The notes beneath the pieces were generated by a model, which worked only from the letters and a program-made list of their open reading frames with translations, was not told where the DNA came from and did not search any database. Positions 35,896 through 47,012 of a stretch of 64,000 nucleotides of DNA are shown here, in pieces (the first letter of the stretch is position 1; each line of letters begins with the position of its first letter). The translations under genes were made by a program, and so were the position numbers. The stretch is from Cannabis sativa (Eukaryota; Streptophyta; Magnoliopsida; Rosales; Cannabaceae): contig NW_026870037.1 of assembly GCF_029168945.1 (NCBI RefSeq), positions 1,116,001 through 1,180,000 of the forward strand. Reading direction: 5' to 3'.

Positions 35896-37230
35896 TTAGA
35901 ACATTCCGGATATGATCGGAATGAGGACCCGCGACCCCGATCCGGCCACCTCTCGTTTCCCCGAAACTTTCTATTTCCCCTCGAAGCTCCGAAGCCTCAG
36001 CCTTCCGTTTGTGCTCAGGGTTGCCACTGTCGGTCCCCTTACTGACATTACCACCAGCAGAGGGTTTGATGCCATGGCGCATCCTTTGCAGCCTCGCTCC
36101 TTCATTACTTGCCGCTCGGCCTCCTCGCAATTAAGGCTAAGTCTACCACTCTCTTATACAGAGTGTCATGTGATGTGGTAATCTTCAAGTCCCGACTAAT
36201 TGTAGCATTTAGTCCTCAAACATATTTCGCTTCGGTAAAATCAGTAGGCACTCCGCATCACCGGCAAATTTAGATAACCGATCGAATTCCGTAGTATATT
36301 CAGCCACGTACATTTTCCCCCGAGTCAACTTCACAAAATCTTCTTGGTGTGAAGTCCTCACCGCAACGTTATAAAACTTTTCTTCAAAAAGTTTCGAACT
36401 CTTCCCATGTCATGACACTGACATCTCGAGTCTGATTCACTATATCCCACCATACGCGGGCATGAACTTGAAACATAAAGGCCGCACAATTCACCCTCTC
36501 AGTTCCCGTCACCCCCATATTATCGAGGATACGGGTAACAGGTGCTCATCCATTGATCGGCCTTAATAATATCAATGCCTCCCGTAAAAGCCGGAGGTTG
36601 CGGCTTCACAAACCGCTCGAACACAGCAGTCCCGTGCCGCATAATATACCCTTGGTTACCCACCACCGGCACAGAGCCGGTGGTAACCCTTGATTCATCG
36701 GGGCGCTTGTTGCCTTAAACGTCGCAACTCTTCCTCTTCGACGAAGTATGACACTTCGCATTTCATGAAACATCCGTCGCCGGTCGGCGAGGATTAGCAT
36801 TAACGGCCCCCGCATTATCCCCCGGATTTTGCGGAGGTGGAGGCAAGGTCTTGTGGATCGGTTTGGGTAACCCCGGCTCTACTTGCTCGCCCCGTGGTCT
36901 AGATGATTGCGAGGGTCCATTACTAGTACCCCCGTAATCAACAACCCCGGTGAGTTAAGCACCAATACCACACTTACGCACTTATCGCCTTAAACCCTAA
37001 CTCATCTATTTACCTCATACATATTTACATAAACAAATAAAGCATTTATAGCATGGCATCACATAACACATACATACTCTGTATGCTTGCATACCGCCTA
37101 AAATGGAAAGCAAGAAACAGATGATCACACATACAAATAAGTATTTACTCTCAATACTTACCGCACCATGAGTCGAGCCTATCTCTCCGACGACGAATGT
37201 ACATGTTCCTACGGCCTACGGGAAGTTTAA
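35896..37230 (-). pseudogene. Gypsy gag, heavily frameshifted
   Basis: A Gag core trace (HQEDFVKLTRGKMYVAEY and TEFDRLSKFAGDAECL) is readable on the - strand at about 36240-36360; short pieces on both sides are in changing frames. The last part towards 37230 contains Gly/Pro-rich N-terminal codons. Confidence 0.65.
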
Positions 37231-37237
37231 AAACCTT

Positions 37238-37252
37238 GGCGCTCTGATACCA
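37238..37252 (-). promoter_or_regulatory. Primer-binding site of the gypsy element
   Basis: On the - strand, three bases inside the 5' LTR, TGGTATCAGAGCGCC matches the tRNA-Met primer site. Confidence 0.88.
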
Positions 37253-37255
37253 AAT

Positions 37256-39697
37256 TGTAACGCCCTAAATAATTAGGCACGCTACTCAAAATACTTATGA
37301 AGCCCTAATCCCCTAACCGGGATTACTAATTAAAATAGCAATTTAATTTAAACTTTTAAATTAAACGTATCGAAAATAAACTTGTAATATATTTAAACTT
37401 TTCAAAATAGTTGGGATCCCAAAAATATTTACAAACTTATTACAAGTTCTTTCTTACTAGCCGACCTAAGCGCAAAACGAATACAAAAGTCAACACCGTT
37501 AGACCCATAACCCGCTTGGTCCGAAGTGGCATGAACATGTACATTCTTCGCCCCGCTCCCGAAACTCATGGCCGATCGCCCAATGCCTTACCCTTTCCCG
37601 CACAAGAGAGCACCCGTGAGCCAAGCCCAAGAAGACAAGATAAATCATAACAAATATATTATGCTCATTCACATATGTCTGTATAGCACAGACCTGATCA
37701 TTATTTCATCATGCCCATTTGTGTCTACGTGGCGTAGAACTATGTGTCGCTCTCACACATCTAATTAAATCTACATGACGTAGACCCACGTGTTACTCTC
37801 ACACGTCTAAATACATTAAGGCCTTAGAAGTGGTTCATCTCGGTTATGAGTACCGAGTCCAACCTGATTATGCCTTGAGCACATAATCCTTAAATCACAT
37901 TTCAATTAACATGGCATGGCATTTATACACATATATCACTAGGGTAATAACCCTAGGCTATTAAACCGTTCATATTAGGGTAATAACCCTAATCCCGGTT
38001 ACTTAACATTCATGCATATCATTCTCAACATAAGCGCCACTGCGCATACTCTACGTGCTAATCACTGTCTTACCTGTTGTCCCGCAATAGTAGAGATTCC
38101 AAATCCCCGGTGCTCCCGACTGTGTGCCGTAATCCTAGTCACACACAATCCGGATTTTCACAAATAGGGTTAACCCCTGATTTCACATTCATAAAATAAA
38201 TTCATGGCATTTCAAATACAGATAATCACATAGAGCTCGAAAAGAGCTTTCCAACGGTATAAAGAACGTCCCAAACGGAGTCCCGAGTCAAAAGTTATGG
38301 CCAAAACAAATTTCAGCATTTCCCGATGAACTCCAACCGGAATTCCGAATGAACTCCAACCGGAATTCCGGATGAACCAACCGGAATTCCGGTTGTCTGG
38401 GCAGAGAACACGAAATTTCTCAATCTTTAAACCCCCAAAACTCACTCAAATCATCCCTAAACATTCCCAAACTTTCCAGAGCATCAATATATGTCATAAT
38501 AAACATATTCCACAACTTAAACCCAACAATTGCACTAAAAATTAAAAAGTGCCATTAAAGCACCAAGCTTGAGTTCCATGAACTCAAGCTTGCTTTTCAC
38601 AACCAAAATCACAATTAATCCACTTAGAGCAGCTAGGAAATATTATAGGGTCTAAAACACATATTTATGCATCAAAATCCAACAATAAACCCCATAATTT
38701 CAGATTGTAAAAATCAACTTAAAATTATGTTCAAACTCCAAAACTTCAAGCTCTAAACTTGAGCTTCAACTCAACCAACTCAATCAATTTTCCAGCTGCA
38801 AACACTTTCAAAAATCTGAATTCAAGACATGAAAATAACCCTAAAATTTATGTAGAGCTCAATCAAACACCCAAGCAAGGATTCAAGCATCACATACTCA
38901 AATTCAACAAAACTAACTTCAATTCCTTTACACATGCAATCTCAAGAACATTAGCACAAACTTATGCTTTTACAACACTCAAATTCAGAAGTAAAAATCA
39001 AGATTAAAGTCATAGGAAACTACCTCAAACTCAAACCAAGAGTAAGCTCAAAGTTCTACAATTATCAAGCTCCAAAACCACCAAACATCAAGCACTTTTC
39101 TTCAATCCTTAAAATTGAAAATCAAGAGAGCAAGAGAGGGAGAGAGGGTCGGGTAAGAGAGAGGAATAACACCAGAAATTAATCCATTTTTTTTAAAGAA
39201 ATTCATCTTTATCGATCATAGAAAATAAAGGTCAAATGACCAAAGTGCCCTTAAGGCCAAAACACACAAGATCACCCTCACAAGGGTAAAATAGTCATTC
39301 AATACTCAATTAATTTCAAATAAATTTCAGATTATCATTCATCAAATAAAATGCCAAATAATCAATCCAATTTACATTTCGGGCCCGAACCCGGTTCGGC
39401 CCGAAATTCCCGGTTGTGACTATACCGCGCTAACCTGTCAGAACACACCTGAAAAGACAACACAGGCATACTATATAATAATATAGTTATATTAAGCACG
39501 TAATTAAATTAATTTCATCATTTTACCCTTCTCGGGTCATAATTACCAAAATGCCCCTGGCTCACCAACGGGGTCTTTAATATATTAAAATTCATATAAA
39601 TCACATATATTGAATTATATAATAATATAATTCCTCCATTATACATAATTATCTAGTTAGGGTTTTGCTAATCCATTTCTTAATTCCGGGTATTACA
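37256..39697 (-). repeat. Right LTR (5' LTR) of the gypsy element
   Basis: It is 2442 bp. From about 38160 to the end it is almost identical to the left LTR, while 37340-37640 and 38110-38130 carry clusters of differences. Its CCGGAATTCCGG copies are at about 38337 (one change), 38360 and 38381. Confidence 0.93.
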
Positions 39698-41136
39698 TAA
39701 CACCTGCTACAACATCACCAATAGTTCCTCCTCTAACAACTAAAGCAGGTAGACAAATTGCCAAACTTACTCACTTGAAAGACTATGTTTGTCACACTTC
39801 TACTGCTCATCCTCTTACACAATATCTAAGTTATGCCAGGTTTAATACATCTTTTTGAAATTCTATTCTCAATGCATATACTGAACTTGAGCCTACCTCT
39901 TTTGAACAAGCTTCTAAATTTACTCAATAGCTGAATGCCATGAATAATGAGTTCTTTGCTCTTAAAAAGAACAAAACTTAGACTGTTGTGTCCTTACAAC
40001 TTGGTTTCCATCCGATTGGCAACAAAATGGGTGTATAAAATAACATACAATTCCAAAGGAGAAGTTGACAGATATAAGACACACTTAGTAGCTAAATGGT
40101 ACACATAACAACATGGTATTGACTATGTTGAGACTTTTGTACCTGTTGCAAAATTTAATATCCTAAAACTATTCCTAGCTCTAGCTGCTATTAACAATTG
40201 GCCACTTCATCAAATGAACATTGATAATACCTTCTTGCACGATGAACTTGATGAACACATTTACATTTTTTTTTCCAAAAGGGTATATACATGAAGGGGA
40301 GCTTCCTCCTAATCCTGTTTGCAAACTACACAAAAATCTCTATGGCCTAAAACAGGTATCTTGAAAATGGTTTGCAAAATTGAGCAACACCTTACTAGAG
40401 CGTGACTTTTTCCAATCTTCTTGTGATCACTCTTTATTCATAAGATCATCTCCTAGTAGTTTCCTTGTACTTTTGGTCTATGTCGATGACATAATCATTG
40501 CAAGCACAAATGACTTTGATCTTGCTGCTTTTAAAACCTTTCTCAATTCAAAATTTCAACTAAAGGACCTTGGTCCTCTACAACTTTTTCTTGGATTAAA
40601 GATTAGTCGATCTAAGGCAGGTATATTAGTCTCTCAACGACCATTCACTATACAAGTGCTCACTGAAACTTGCCTTATTGGCTCTAAGGTTGTTTACACA
40701 CCAATGGAAGCAAATTTATCCCTCAGTAAAGATGTTGAACCACCTTTTTCAGATCCAACTTCCTACATAAGATTATTGGCAAGCTTCTTTTTTTGACCAT
40801 CACTCTTGACATCTCTTATGTAGTCAATTGACTTAGCCAACACCTTAGTGACCCTCAACTCTACTTAGCATCCCGCAGATCACATCTTCCATCTTCAAGC
40901 TTTTTGTGATGTAGATTGAGGCACTTGTCCAGACATAAGAAGATCGATTACTAATTTTTGCATATTCATTGGCAAATCCCTCATATTATGGAAATCAAAG
41001 AAACAAACAACTGTCTCAAAGTTCTTTGCTGAAGCTGAGTACCAATCCTTAACAAATACCACTTGTGAAATCCTTTAGTTACTCAACATCCTTTCTGAAT
41101 TTGGCGTTAAACACCCCTAATCCGCTAGACTTTACT
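39698..41136 (+). pseudogene. copia-1 reverse transcriptase and RNase H, broken and truncated
   Basis: A pre-RT segment (LTHLKDYVCHTSTAHPLTQY) at about 39755-39825 is followed by the RT start (TELEPTSFEQASKF). The catalytic loop LLVYVDDIIIAS is near 40470-40505, with FKTFLNSKFQLKDLGPLQLF after it. RNase H begins near 40990 (SKFFAEAEYQSLTNTTCEIL) and breaks off at about 41130. Several stops (for example in NSILNAY and near 39930) disable it. Confidence 0.85.
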
Positions 41137-41230
41137 CACTACAAAAAATTAATAGCCGCAAAAGTATTAGCGGCGGGCAAAATCCCATGCTTATAAGGGG
41201 GTATTAGCGGAGAAAAACATAATTTTGCCT
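41137..41230 (+). mobile_element. CACTA-like transposon terminus, fragment
   Basis: CACTACAAAAAATTAATAGC at 41137 is the typical outer end of CACTA (En/Spm) elements, and TATTAGCGG recurs at 41166 and 41208 as a subterminal motif. No matching opposite end was found nearby, so it is a fragment that was later joined to the next element. Confidence 0.6.
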
Positions 41231-41235
41231 ATAAT

Positions 41236-41880
41236 GTGAAAGAAAGATTGATATGTATGAATAATACCATTGAAAAAGAAGATTCTAATTTTGATAAATT
41301 TGAAATCTGTGAGGAGTCTCTGGGTGAGTCTTACAAGGTTGTGTATGAAAAGTGGATACAACTTACTTTTGAAAATAGATCATTGTCAAAAATAAAGAAA
41401 CAATTGTCTCATCAAACTGAATCTCTTGAATTGAAAATTAAAGAATATGTGACTGATTTTTGTTTAAAAGATGAAGAAATGATTCTATTAAAGAAGGAAA
41501 TTAAAACTTCAAGAAAAATGTTCAAATACTTAACCCTGAATCTTTTATTTTTGAGGAAGTTAAGAATGCAGGTCAAAGTGGCTTTGATGATCTTGGATCA
41601 AATGGTATTGAAAGTTTTAAAAAAACAAAATTTATAAAATATAGTGTTCTGGCAAATTTACCTGCTGCTGCAGATTCAAGATTTGCTGCTGCAAAAATGT
41701 AAGATCTCACGTAGAGACTCACGTAGAGACTCAAGCAAAGTCTCCAATAAGTTCAAAAAGGGTAAGATCTCACGTAGAAAGTTTGTTCCAATCTGTCATT
41801 TTTGTGGTATAAAGGGGCATATCAAGCCTATATATTTCACCATGCAAAATATGTACAAAAAATTTTTTTTGGTAATTTGA
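41236..41880 (+). pseudogene. SIRE-like Gag C-terminal segment
   Basis: An opening coiled coil with many Glu, Lys and Leu (LELKIKEYVTDFCLKDEEMI) continues to 41637. After a frameshift the basic stretch with repeated ISRRDSRRDSSK leads to the zinc knuckle at about 41795. The repeated 13-bp AGATCTCACGTAG occurs at 41702 and 41765. Confidence 0.65.
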
Positions 41881-42143
41881 AATTTTTTCAAAAGAAATAT
41901 AGTGCTTTAAAATAAAAATGGATTGATAAAGAAAAATGTCTAGCTGTTTTTTCTAATAAAAGTGATGCTTCTGAAATGTGATATTTTGACAGTAGTTTTT
42001 TTAGACATATGATAGATAACAAGGATTTTTTTGGTAAATATCAGACCAATGCTATGTGGTGAGGCGACATTTGGTAGTGGTTTAACAGGAAATATCATTG
42101 GTATGAGAACTCTAAATTTTGAAGGGTTACCAAGGTTAAACAT

Positions 42144-42557
42144 GTGATGCTTTTTGAGGGACTAAGGGCTAATTTACTTAATATTAGTCAAATTTTTGAT
42201 CAAGGGTATACTGTCAATTTTGACAATGATCATTGTTTTGTTCTTAACACTGATAAACAATGCATTTCACAAGGTTTTAAATCTGTTGATAATTGTTATA
42301 CTCTTACTTCTATTCGTACTTGTCATTCTGCATGTGATAATACCAGTGCTATAAATATTTCCAAAAATCTTATTCAACATTCTCATACAAAATACATTGA
42401 TATGAGGCATCATTTTATTAGGAAACTTGTTGACAACCGAACATTGCAGTTTGAATATGTTAATACTGAAAAGCGATTGGCTGATATTTTCACTAAGGCC
42501 CTAAACTCAAGTCGGTTTGACTCCCACGGAAAATCTTTGGGGGTTTACATTGTCTAA
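42144..42557 (+). pseudogene. In-frame chimeric ORF: copia protease-integrase linker fused to the RNase H C-terminus
   Basis: The first 65 or so residues (FEGLRANLLNISQIFDQGYT, then FKSVDNCYTLTS) are the copia region between protease and integrase. From about residue 67 it turns into the RNase H end (CDNTSAINISKN, IDMRHHFIRKLVDN, KRLADIFTKALNSS). The joint near 42340 keeps the frame, so 137 codons stay open. The fusion lacks the catalytic parts of all enzymes. It arose by a deletion of integrase and RT; no function is inferred. Confidence 0.75.
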
Positions 42558-42852
42558 TTCTTTTCATTATGTTCTCTATTTTGTACAAAAAATTTTGAGT
42601 AGTTCTTATCTTGCTTTTATTTTTCTTTCATCATTGGTAGACAAAATATGCTTATACTTTTGGATAATAATTAGATTAGTGTCTTGTTCTCTTCATACTT
42701 TTGAGATTGGGTTAAAAGATTCAAGTTACTTGCATATATGTGATCATGATAAATTAAAGTATTAATGTACAGAGTTGAGTAGTTTTTGTTTCAGTTTCTT
42801 GTCAGGCCCCTTGCTGGAATAGAGCTAACCATACTGAGGAAGTCATCTTTTG

Positions 42853-44480
42853 AGTAAGCTGGAACTTTGTTTATCTTGGAGAAGGAAAATATGATATTGA
42901 TCATTTTGTGGATTCTGTCACTTTTAGTGAAGCACTTAATAGTCCACAATCTTCAAAATGGTTAGCAGCTACGGATGATGAGATCGACTCCATGAAGAAA
43001 AATGGTGTATGGGAGCTAGTTTTATTACCTGATGGTTTTAAACCAATAGGTTGTAAGTGGATTTTAAAGGCTAAAAGGGATAAAAAGGGACAGATTGAAA
43101 GGTTTAAAGCGCGTTTAGTGGCTAAAGGCTTTACTCAAAGAGAAGGTATTGATTACACTGAAACTTTCTCACCTGTTTCCACTAAAGATTCATTCAGAAT
43201 TATTATGGCCTTAGTTGCGCATTTTGATTTAGAGTTGCATCAAATGGATGTTAAAACTGCTTTTCTGAATGGAGAATTGAATGAGGAAGTCTATATGTCT
43301 CAACCTGAAGGCTACAAGGAGAAAGGAAAAGAACACTTGGTTTGCAAGTTGAAACGATCCATTTATGGTCTCAAACAGGCATCTCGCCAGTGGTACTTGA
43401 AGTTTGACAAGGTTGTGACATCGTTTGGTTTTGTAGAGAACAAGTTTGATCAGTGTATTTATATGAAGATCAGTGGGAGTCGTTATATTTTTCTTGTTCT
43501 TTATGTAGATGACATTTTACTTGCCAGCAGTGATTTGTCACTACTAAATGAGACCAAAAATTTTGTGTCTTCCAATTTTGATATGAAAGATCTTGGAGAG
43601 GCATCCTATGTTTTGGGGATTGAGATCCATCGTGACAGGAATCGAAAAGTTCTTGACTTATCTCAAGAAGCTTACATTAATCGTGTGCTCAAAAGGTTCA
43701 ACATAGATTTATGTAAAGCCGGTTCTGTTCCTATTCTGAAAGGGGACAAGTTCACTAAGCAGCAATGTCCTAAGAACGACTTGGAAAGAGGAGCAATGAA
43801 GAACATCCCTTATGCAAGTGTAGTAGGGAGTTTGATGTATGCTCAGGTTTGCAATCGACCTGACATAGCTTTCGTAGTCAATGTTCTTGGGAGATATTTA
43901 TCTGATCCTGGCCATGATCATTGGATTGCAGCCAAGAAAGTTTTGAGATATTTGCAAAGAACGAAGAGTTTTATGCTTGTGTATAAGCATGTTGACAATC
44001 TTCGAGTTGTTGGTTATTCGCATTCGCATTTTGGTGGTTGTGTAGATGATTTAAAGTCAACTTCTGGCTATATTTTCACCTTGGCAGGTGCTGCTATTTC
44101 TTGGAAGAGTGTCAAACAGACTTTGATCACATCATCTACTATGTATGCTGAGTTTGTTGCATGTTATGGGGCATCTTTGCCAGCTTTGTGGCTGAAGAAT
44201 TTTATTTCGGAGATACGAGTGGTTGATTCTATTTCCACACCTATGCTAATCTATTGTGATAATAATGCTGCTATTATTAAAAATTAGTAGTGCTTCTAAA
44301 AATATGGAAATAAAGTATCTCACTATTAGAGACTTGGTCAAGAAAGGAGACATTGTTATTGAAAATTGCAAGACCGAGTCGATGTTAGCAGATCCTCTGA
44401 CCAAAGGGTTAAGTGCCGTGTTGTTTAATAAACATGTTATTAATATAGGCATTTTAGAATCTTTTGATCTTTTGGGTTAG
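42853..44480 (+). pseudogene. Copia reverse transcriptase-RNase H segment, nearly intact
   Basis: The open stretch to 44287 covers complete RT and most of RNase H: FSEALNSPQSSKWLAATDDE at the start, RFKARLVAKGFTQREGIDYT, DVKTAFLNGELNEEVYM, catalytic loop FLVLYVDDILLASSD near 43490-43530, DLGEASYVLGIEI, and RNase H motifs STSGYIFTLAGAAISWKS and LITSSTMYAEFVAC. A one-base change in an A run at about 44280 shifts the frame. The remainder (SASKNMEIKYLTIRDLVKKG and ADPLTKGLSAVLF) ends at TAG after LLG near 44480. Gag, protease and integrase are absent upstream: the frame is closed by a TGA at about 42850. Confidence 0.88.
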
Positions 44481-45139
44481 TGGGAGTTTTGTTTTCTATT
44501 TGTTTTTAGAAATTATTATTTATAATTTTCTGAATAAAGTTATGAACTACATTTTATGTTTCAATATTTTTTATTATTGAATGGATATGTTTTCAATTAT
44601 GTTTTGTTATATTCTCGAGAATGATTGAATTGAAAGCATGTGGTTCATATTGTTGTGATCATTGTCTTTTAAATTTATTTGCTTATTGACAATGATATGT
44701 TGTTGGCTTAATTCTTTAAGCATATTTAGTGACACTTACTTATTTATTAAGTAGTGTATGTTTAATTTCACTGGCTTATTTATTAAGCATCACGGTATTA
44801 GTGAAATTGAGGACTGATAAGGATATTATGTTATTTTAAATTGATCACATTTTGAACATAATTCCTTACCACACTACTAGACTTATTGACCATGTCGATT
44901 TAATACTTTGGTATTTGTGATTATGAATGTCTTTTGTTGAGTTAAAAACAATATGATTGTCATAGTTCATTATCAAAGGTTAAATTGGACCGGTATGTTG
45001 AGATGCTATCAGAGAACTATCATTTTTTAAAGTGGCCACAAATGTTTTCTTGTTGTTCAACCCATGAGTCGTTTTCAAACAAAATTATTTTGATATATAA
45101 TATATATGTATTAAAATCAATGTAGCCCAAGTGGGAGAA
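44481..45139 (+). other. Noncoding part between copia RNase H and 3' LTR
   Basis: The stretch is AT-rich with no frame. It ends at a polypurine tract AAGTGGGAGAA (45129-45139) directly before TGTTATACTT. An earlier GTGGGAG motif at 44481 is a second purine tract. Confidence 0.65.
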
Positions 45140-45540
45140 TGTTATACTTTTATTTGGGCTTACATTAAATTTTATTGGTTTTATTAAAACTTGGGTTGAT
45201 TGGATAGTTCTTTGCTGTGTTAGCCCATGTTGTTGGTGATCAATTGTTAATGGGCTTAGCATCTGTGTGTAAAGTCTAGGTGAAGCAGAAGTGTGGGCTT
45301 TTCTAGTTGACTGAAGCCTTTGATGAGCAGGCCGAGCCCAACTAGGGTTTTGTAGCTAAGTCCCCTCCCTAACTCTATAAATACATATTGTCTCATCACA
45401 ATTGTATACCTTTTGATAATCAGATAAAATAAACTGCTTCTGATTTAGAGATCTAGGGAGGAAGACTTAGTTGATAGTATTGCACTATCAAATTTGAGTA
45501 ACTGCTGTGGATCAAACAGAGATAATTGCTATGGATCAAT
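45140..45540 (+). repeat. Copia 3' LTR (right border approximate)
   Basis: It begins TGTTATACTTTTATTTGGGC after a polypurine tract and contains a TATA-like CTCTATAAATAC at 45373. The tail holds two similar blocks CTGCTGTGGATCAAACAG and TTGCTATGGATCAATCAG. With no partner LTR in the window the right border could be anywhere between 45490 and 45560. Confidence 0.65.
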
Positions 45541-45881
45541 CAGGTACACATACCTAATTATTATATCTTATTATTGTGTTCTATGTTATATACAAATAGA
45601 TCTTGGGTATATTATTAATTTATCTAACATTCCAACCAAGTGTAAAACAAACTTAACTAATTTTATTTCAAATTTTTAGTAAAAAAAACAAATCAGCCAA
45701 TAATATATAGTACTATTTATATGAAAACCATATTAGAATTTGAGAATAAGATGAATGAGGTTCTATCTCAAAACCAATTAGCTATATATGGGAGGAGTAC
45801 CTCATTCCTTTTATATATTCTATTATCTTTCCACACATTAAGGATGTATCTAACAAACCATGCCTAGATATATATACATAC
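45541..45881. other. AT-rich stretch between copia LTR and the XH gene
   Basis: No further XH-domain exon could be read here on the - strand, so the gene appears cut short before the copia LTR. Nothing else is seen. Confidence 0.5.
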
Positions 45882-47012
45882 CGTAAGCACCCCATAGATG
45901 TTGATAAGTTTGAAAGGATGCCAGTGTGGATCTCTTATATGGTCGTTCCAATATGAGCATTTCTGCATACCAACATATATATTGTCCTTCCATGATTTTG
46001 TTGCATCAATGAATGTTTGAGGTTCCAGTTCGCCCATTTTCTTAACACCAAAAGATCTAGGAGTTGTTGCTTTTTCCAAATGCTACAAATTAATAACAAT
46101 TAATAGTTTACTACTAAATGCTTAATGCTTTCTTTGGTAGTGTAATAATTAAATCTATAAAAAATAAAAATAAATAAGTAGTCTTACATTTATTAAAAGC
46201 TTACGAAGTTCCATCAGCTCATTATTGCTCTTTCGCTCATTAGCAATAAGAGCTCCCATAATGTTTGCATCAGCTTCAGGATTTTCTTCTTCCTATGTGT
46301 CACTCATTAATTCAATATCTGTCTTCTTCTTTTTCTGTTCATTAATTACCAGTAATACAAATAATTAATATAAATGAACAATTAATAATTTTATCTAAAA
46401 TCTGAACAATTTTTTTTTATGAAGGATGATATCTGAACAGTTAATTGGCACAATTCATTAATGATATTAGGTATATATATATATATATTTATGAGAATGA
46501 TGCATGAGAGAGCTTGTTCATTACTCTAAGCTCACCTTATGTTCATTTTCGAAATCATCAAGACGTTGTTTCAACTTTGCATTTTCTTTCGCAATTTCTT
46601 GTCCCTTCTTTCTTTCTGATTAATTATTAAAACACAATGTATATAAGTCAAACGCAAACACAAGAATATTGTCTCCAATAATGTAGTAGTACAATAGCTA
46701 TACATATATAGTACATCCAAACAAAATAATATATTGAATATAAACACATTATATGTATACAATGTATGTTGGGTGTGCAACCAAACAGCACATAGATTGT
46801 GAACAATAAAGTGGTGTCCAACAATCCAACATTTAATGTATATTTAGATAGACAAATTAATTATAATTTCAAACAAATTATAAATTATTTAATAAAAAAT
46901 GATAAGAAAAAACTAATTACTAACCTTCATAATATGATTCATAAAGACGGGACATTTCTTTGGAAAGATGGCATCCTCTTCGAAGCTCATCTAGATTGTC
47001 ATCGTTCGCCAT
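45882..47012 (-). CDS. Short coiled-coil + XH-domain gene, IDN2/FDM-like, 3' end missing
   Basis: FDM/IDN2 proteins bind RNA with AGO4-associated siRNA and act in RNA-directed DNA methylation in the nucleus; XH is their C-terminal dimerisation domain. On the - strand four exons join in phase 0 or 1 with GT-AG borders: 46925-47012 (starts MANDDNLDELRRG), 46536-46615 (ERKKGQEIAKENAKLKQRLD), 46188-46334 and 45882-46082. The last holds the XH signature: FGVKKMGELEPQTFIDA and SYWNDHIRDPHWHPFKLIN. Exon 3 begins after CAG at 46335 and then has a TAG at 46293-46295; an alternative acceptor exactly at that TAG (before GAAGAAGAAAATCC) keeps the frame and removes the stop. The XS and zf-XS domains of full FDM proteins are absent, and the XH domain stops after about 57 residues, where full ones continue with a further 60 or more. 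It is either a truncated, possibly expressed derivative or a captured fragment. Confidence 0.72.

Larger units (their letters stand above)
29864..39697 (-). mobile_element. Ty3/gypsy element, chromovirus-like (Tekay/Del type), full length
   Basis: LTRs of 2443 and 2442 bp (29864-32306 and 37256-39697) begin TGTAACGCCC and end GGGTATTACA; TAACA flanks at 29859-29863 and 39698-39702. On the - strand the order is 5' LTR (37256-39697), tRNA-Met primer site, gag, protease, RT, RNase H, integrase with GPY/F-like tail, polypurine tract, 3' LTR. Protease before RT and integrase after RNase H is the gypsy order. The lineage is inferred from the tail motif VGDMVFLRISPMKGIKRFGK and related features; a chromodomain was not proven. 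The interior has many frameshifts, mostly in 34100-37250. Confidence 0.9.
16611..41136 (+). mobile_element. Old Ty1/copia element (copia-1), split into three segments by later insertions
   Basis: The segments are 16611-17783, 28028-29863 and 39698-41136; joined in order they give LTR end, primer site, gag, zinc knuckle, integrase, reverse transcriptase and RNase H. The solo LTR (17784-28027, duplication CTCCC) interrupts gag and the gypsy element (29864-39697, duplication TAACA) interrupts the region between integrase and RT. All coding parts carry stops and frameshifts. The 3' LTR is missing: similarity stops in RNase H at about 41136, where a CACTA-like terminus begins. The young TR-GAG element sits right at the left border. 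Confidence 0.8.
41231..42765 (+). mobile_element. SIRE-like copia remnant with large internal deletion
   Basis: It contains a coiled-coil C-terminal Gag stretch (41236-41640), a degraded zinc knuckle (ICHFCGIKGHIKPIYF near 41800, final Cys now Tyr), a broken protease zone (41900-42140), then the chimeric frame at 42144-42557 and a short downstream part. Integrase and RT are missing. The mix of motifs is typical of SIRE/Maximus copia elements. Confidence 0.7.

Noticed and set aside
29864..39697. Integrated virus (pararetrovirus or other)
   Set aside because: LTRs, 5-bp duplication, tRNA-Met primer site and gypsy domain order identify an LTR retrotransposon; no movement, coat or envelope gene is seen.
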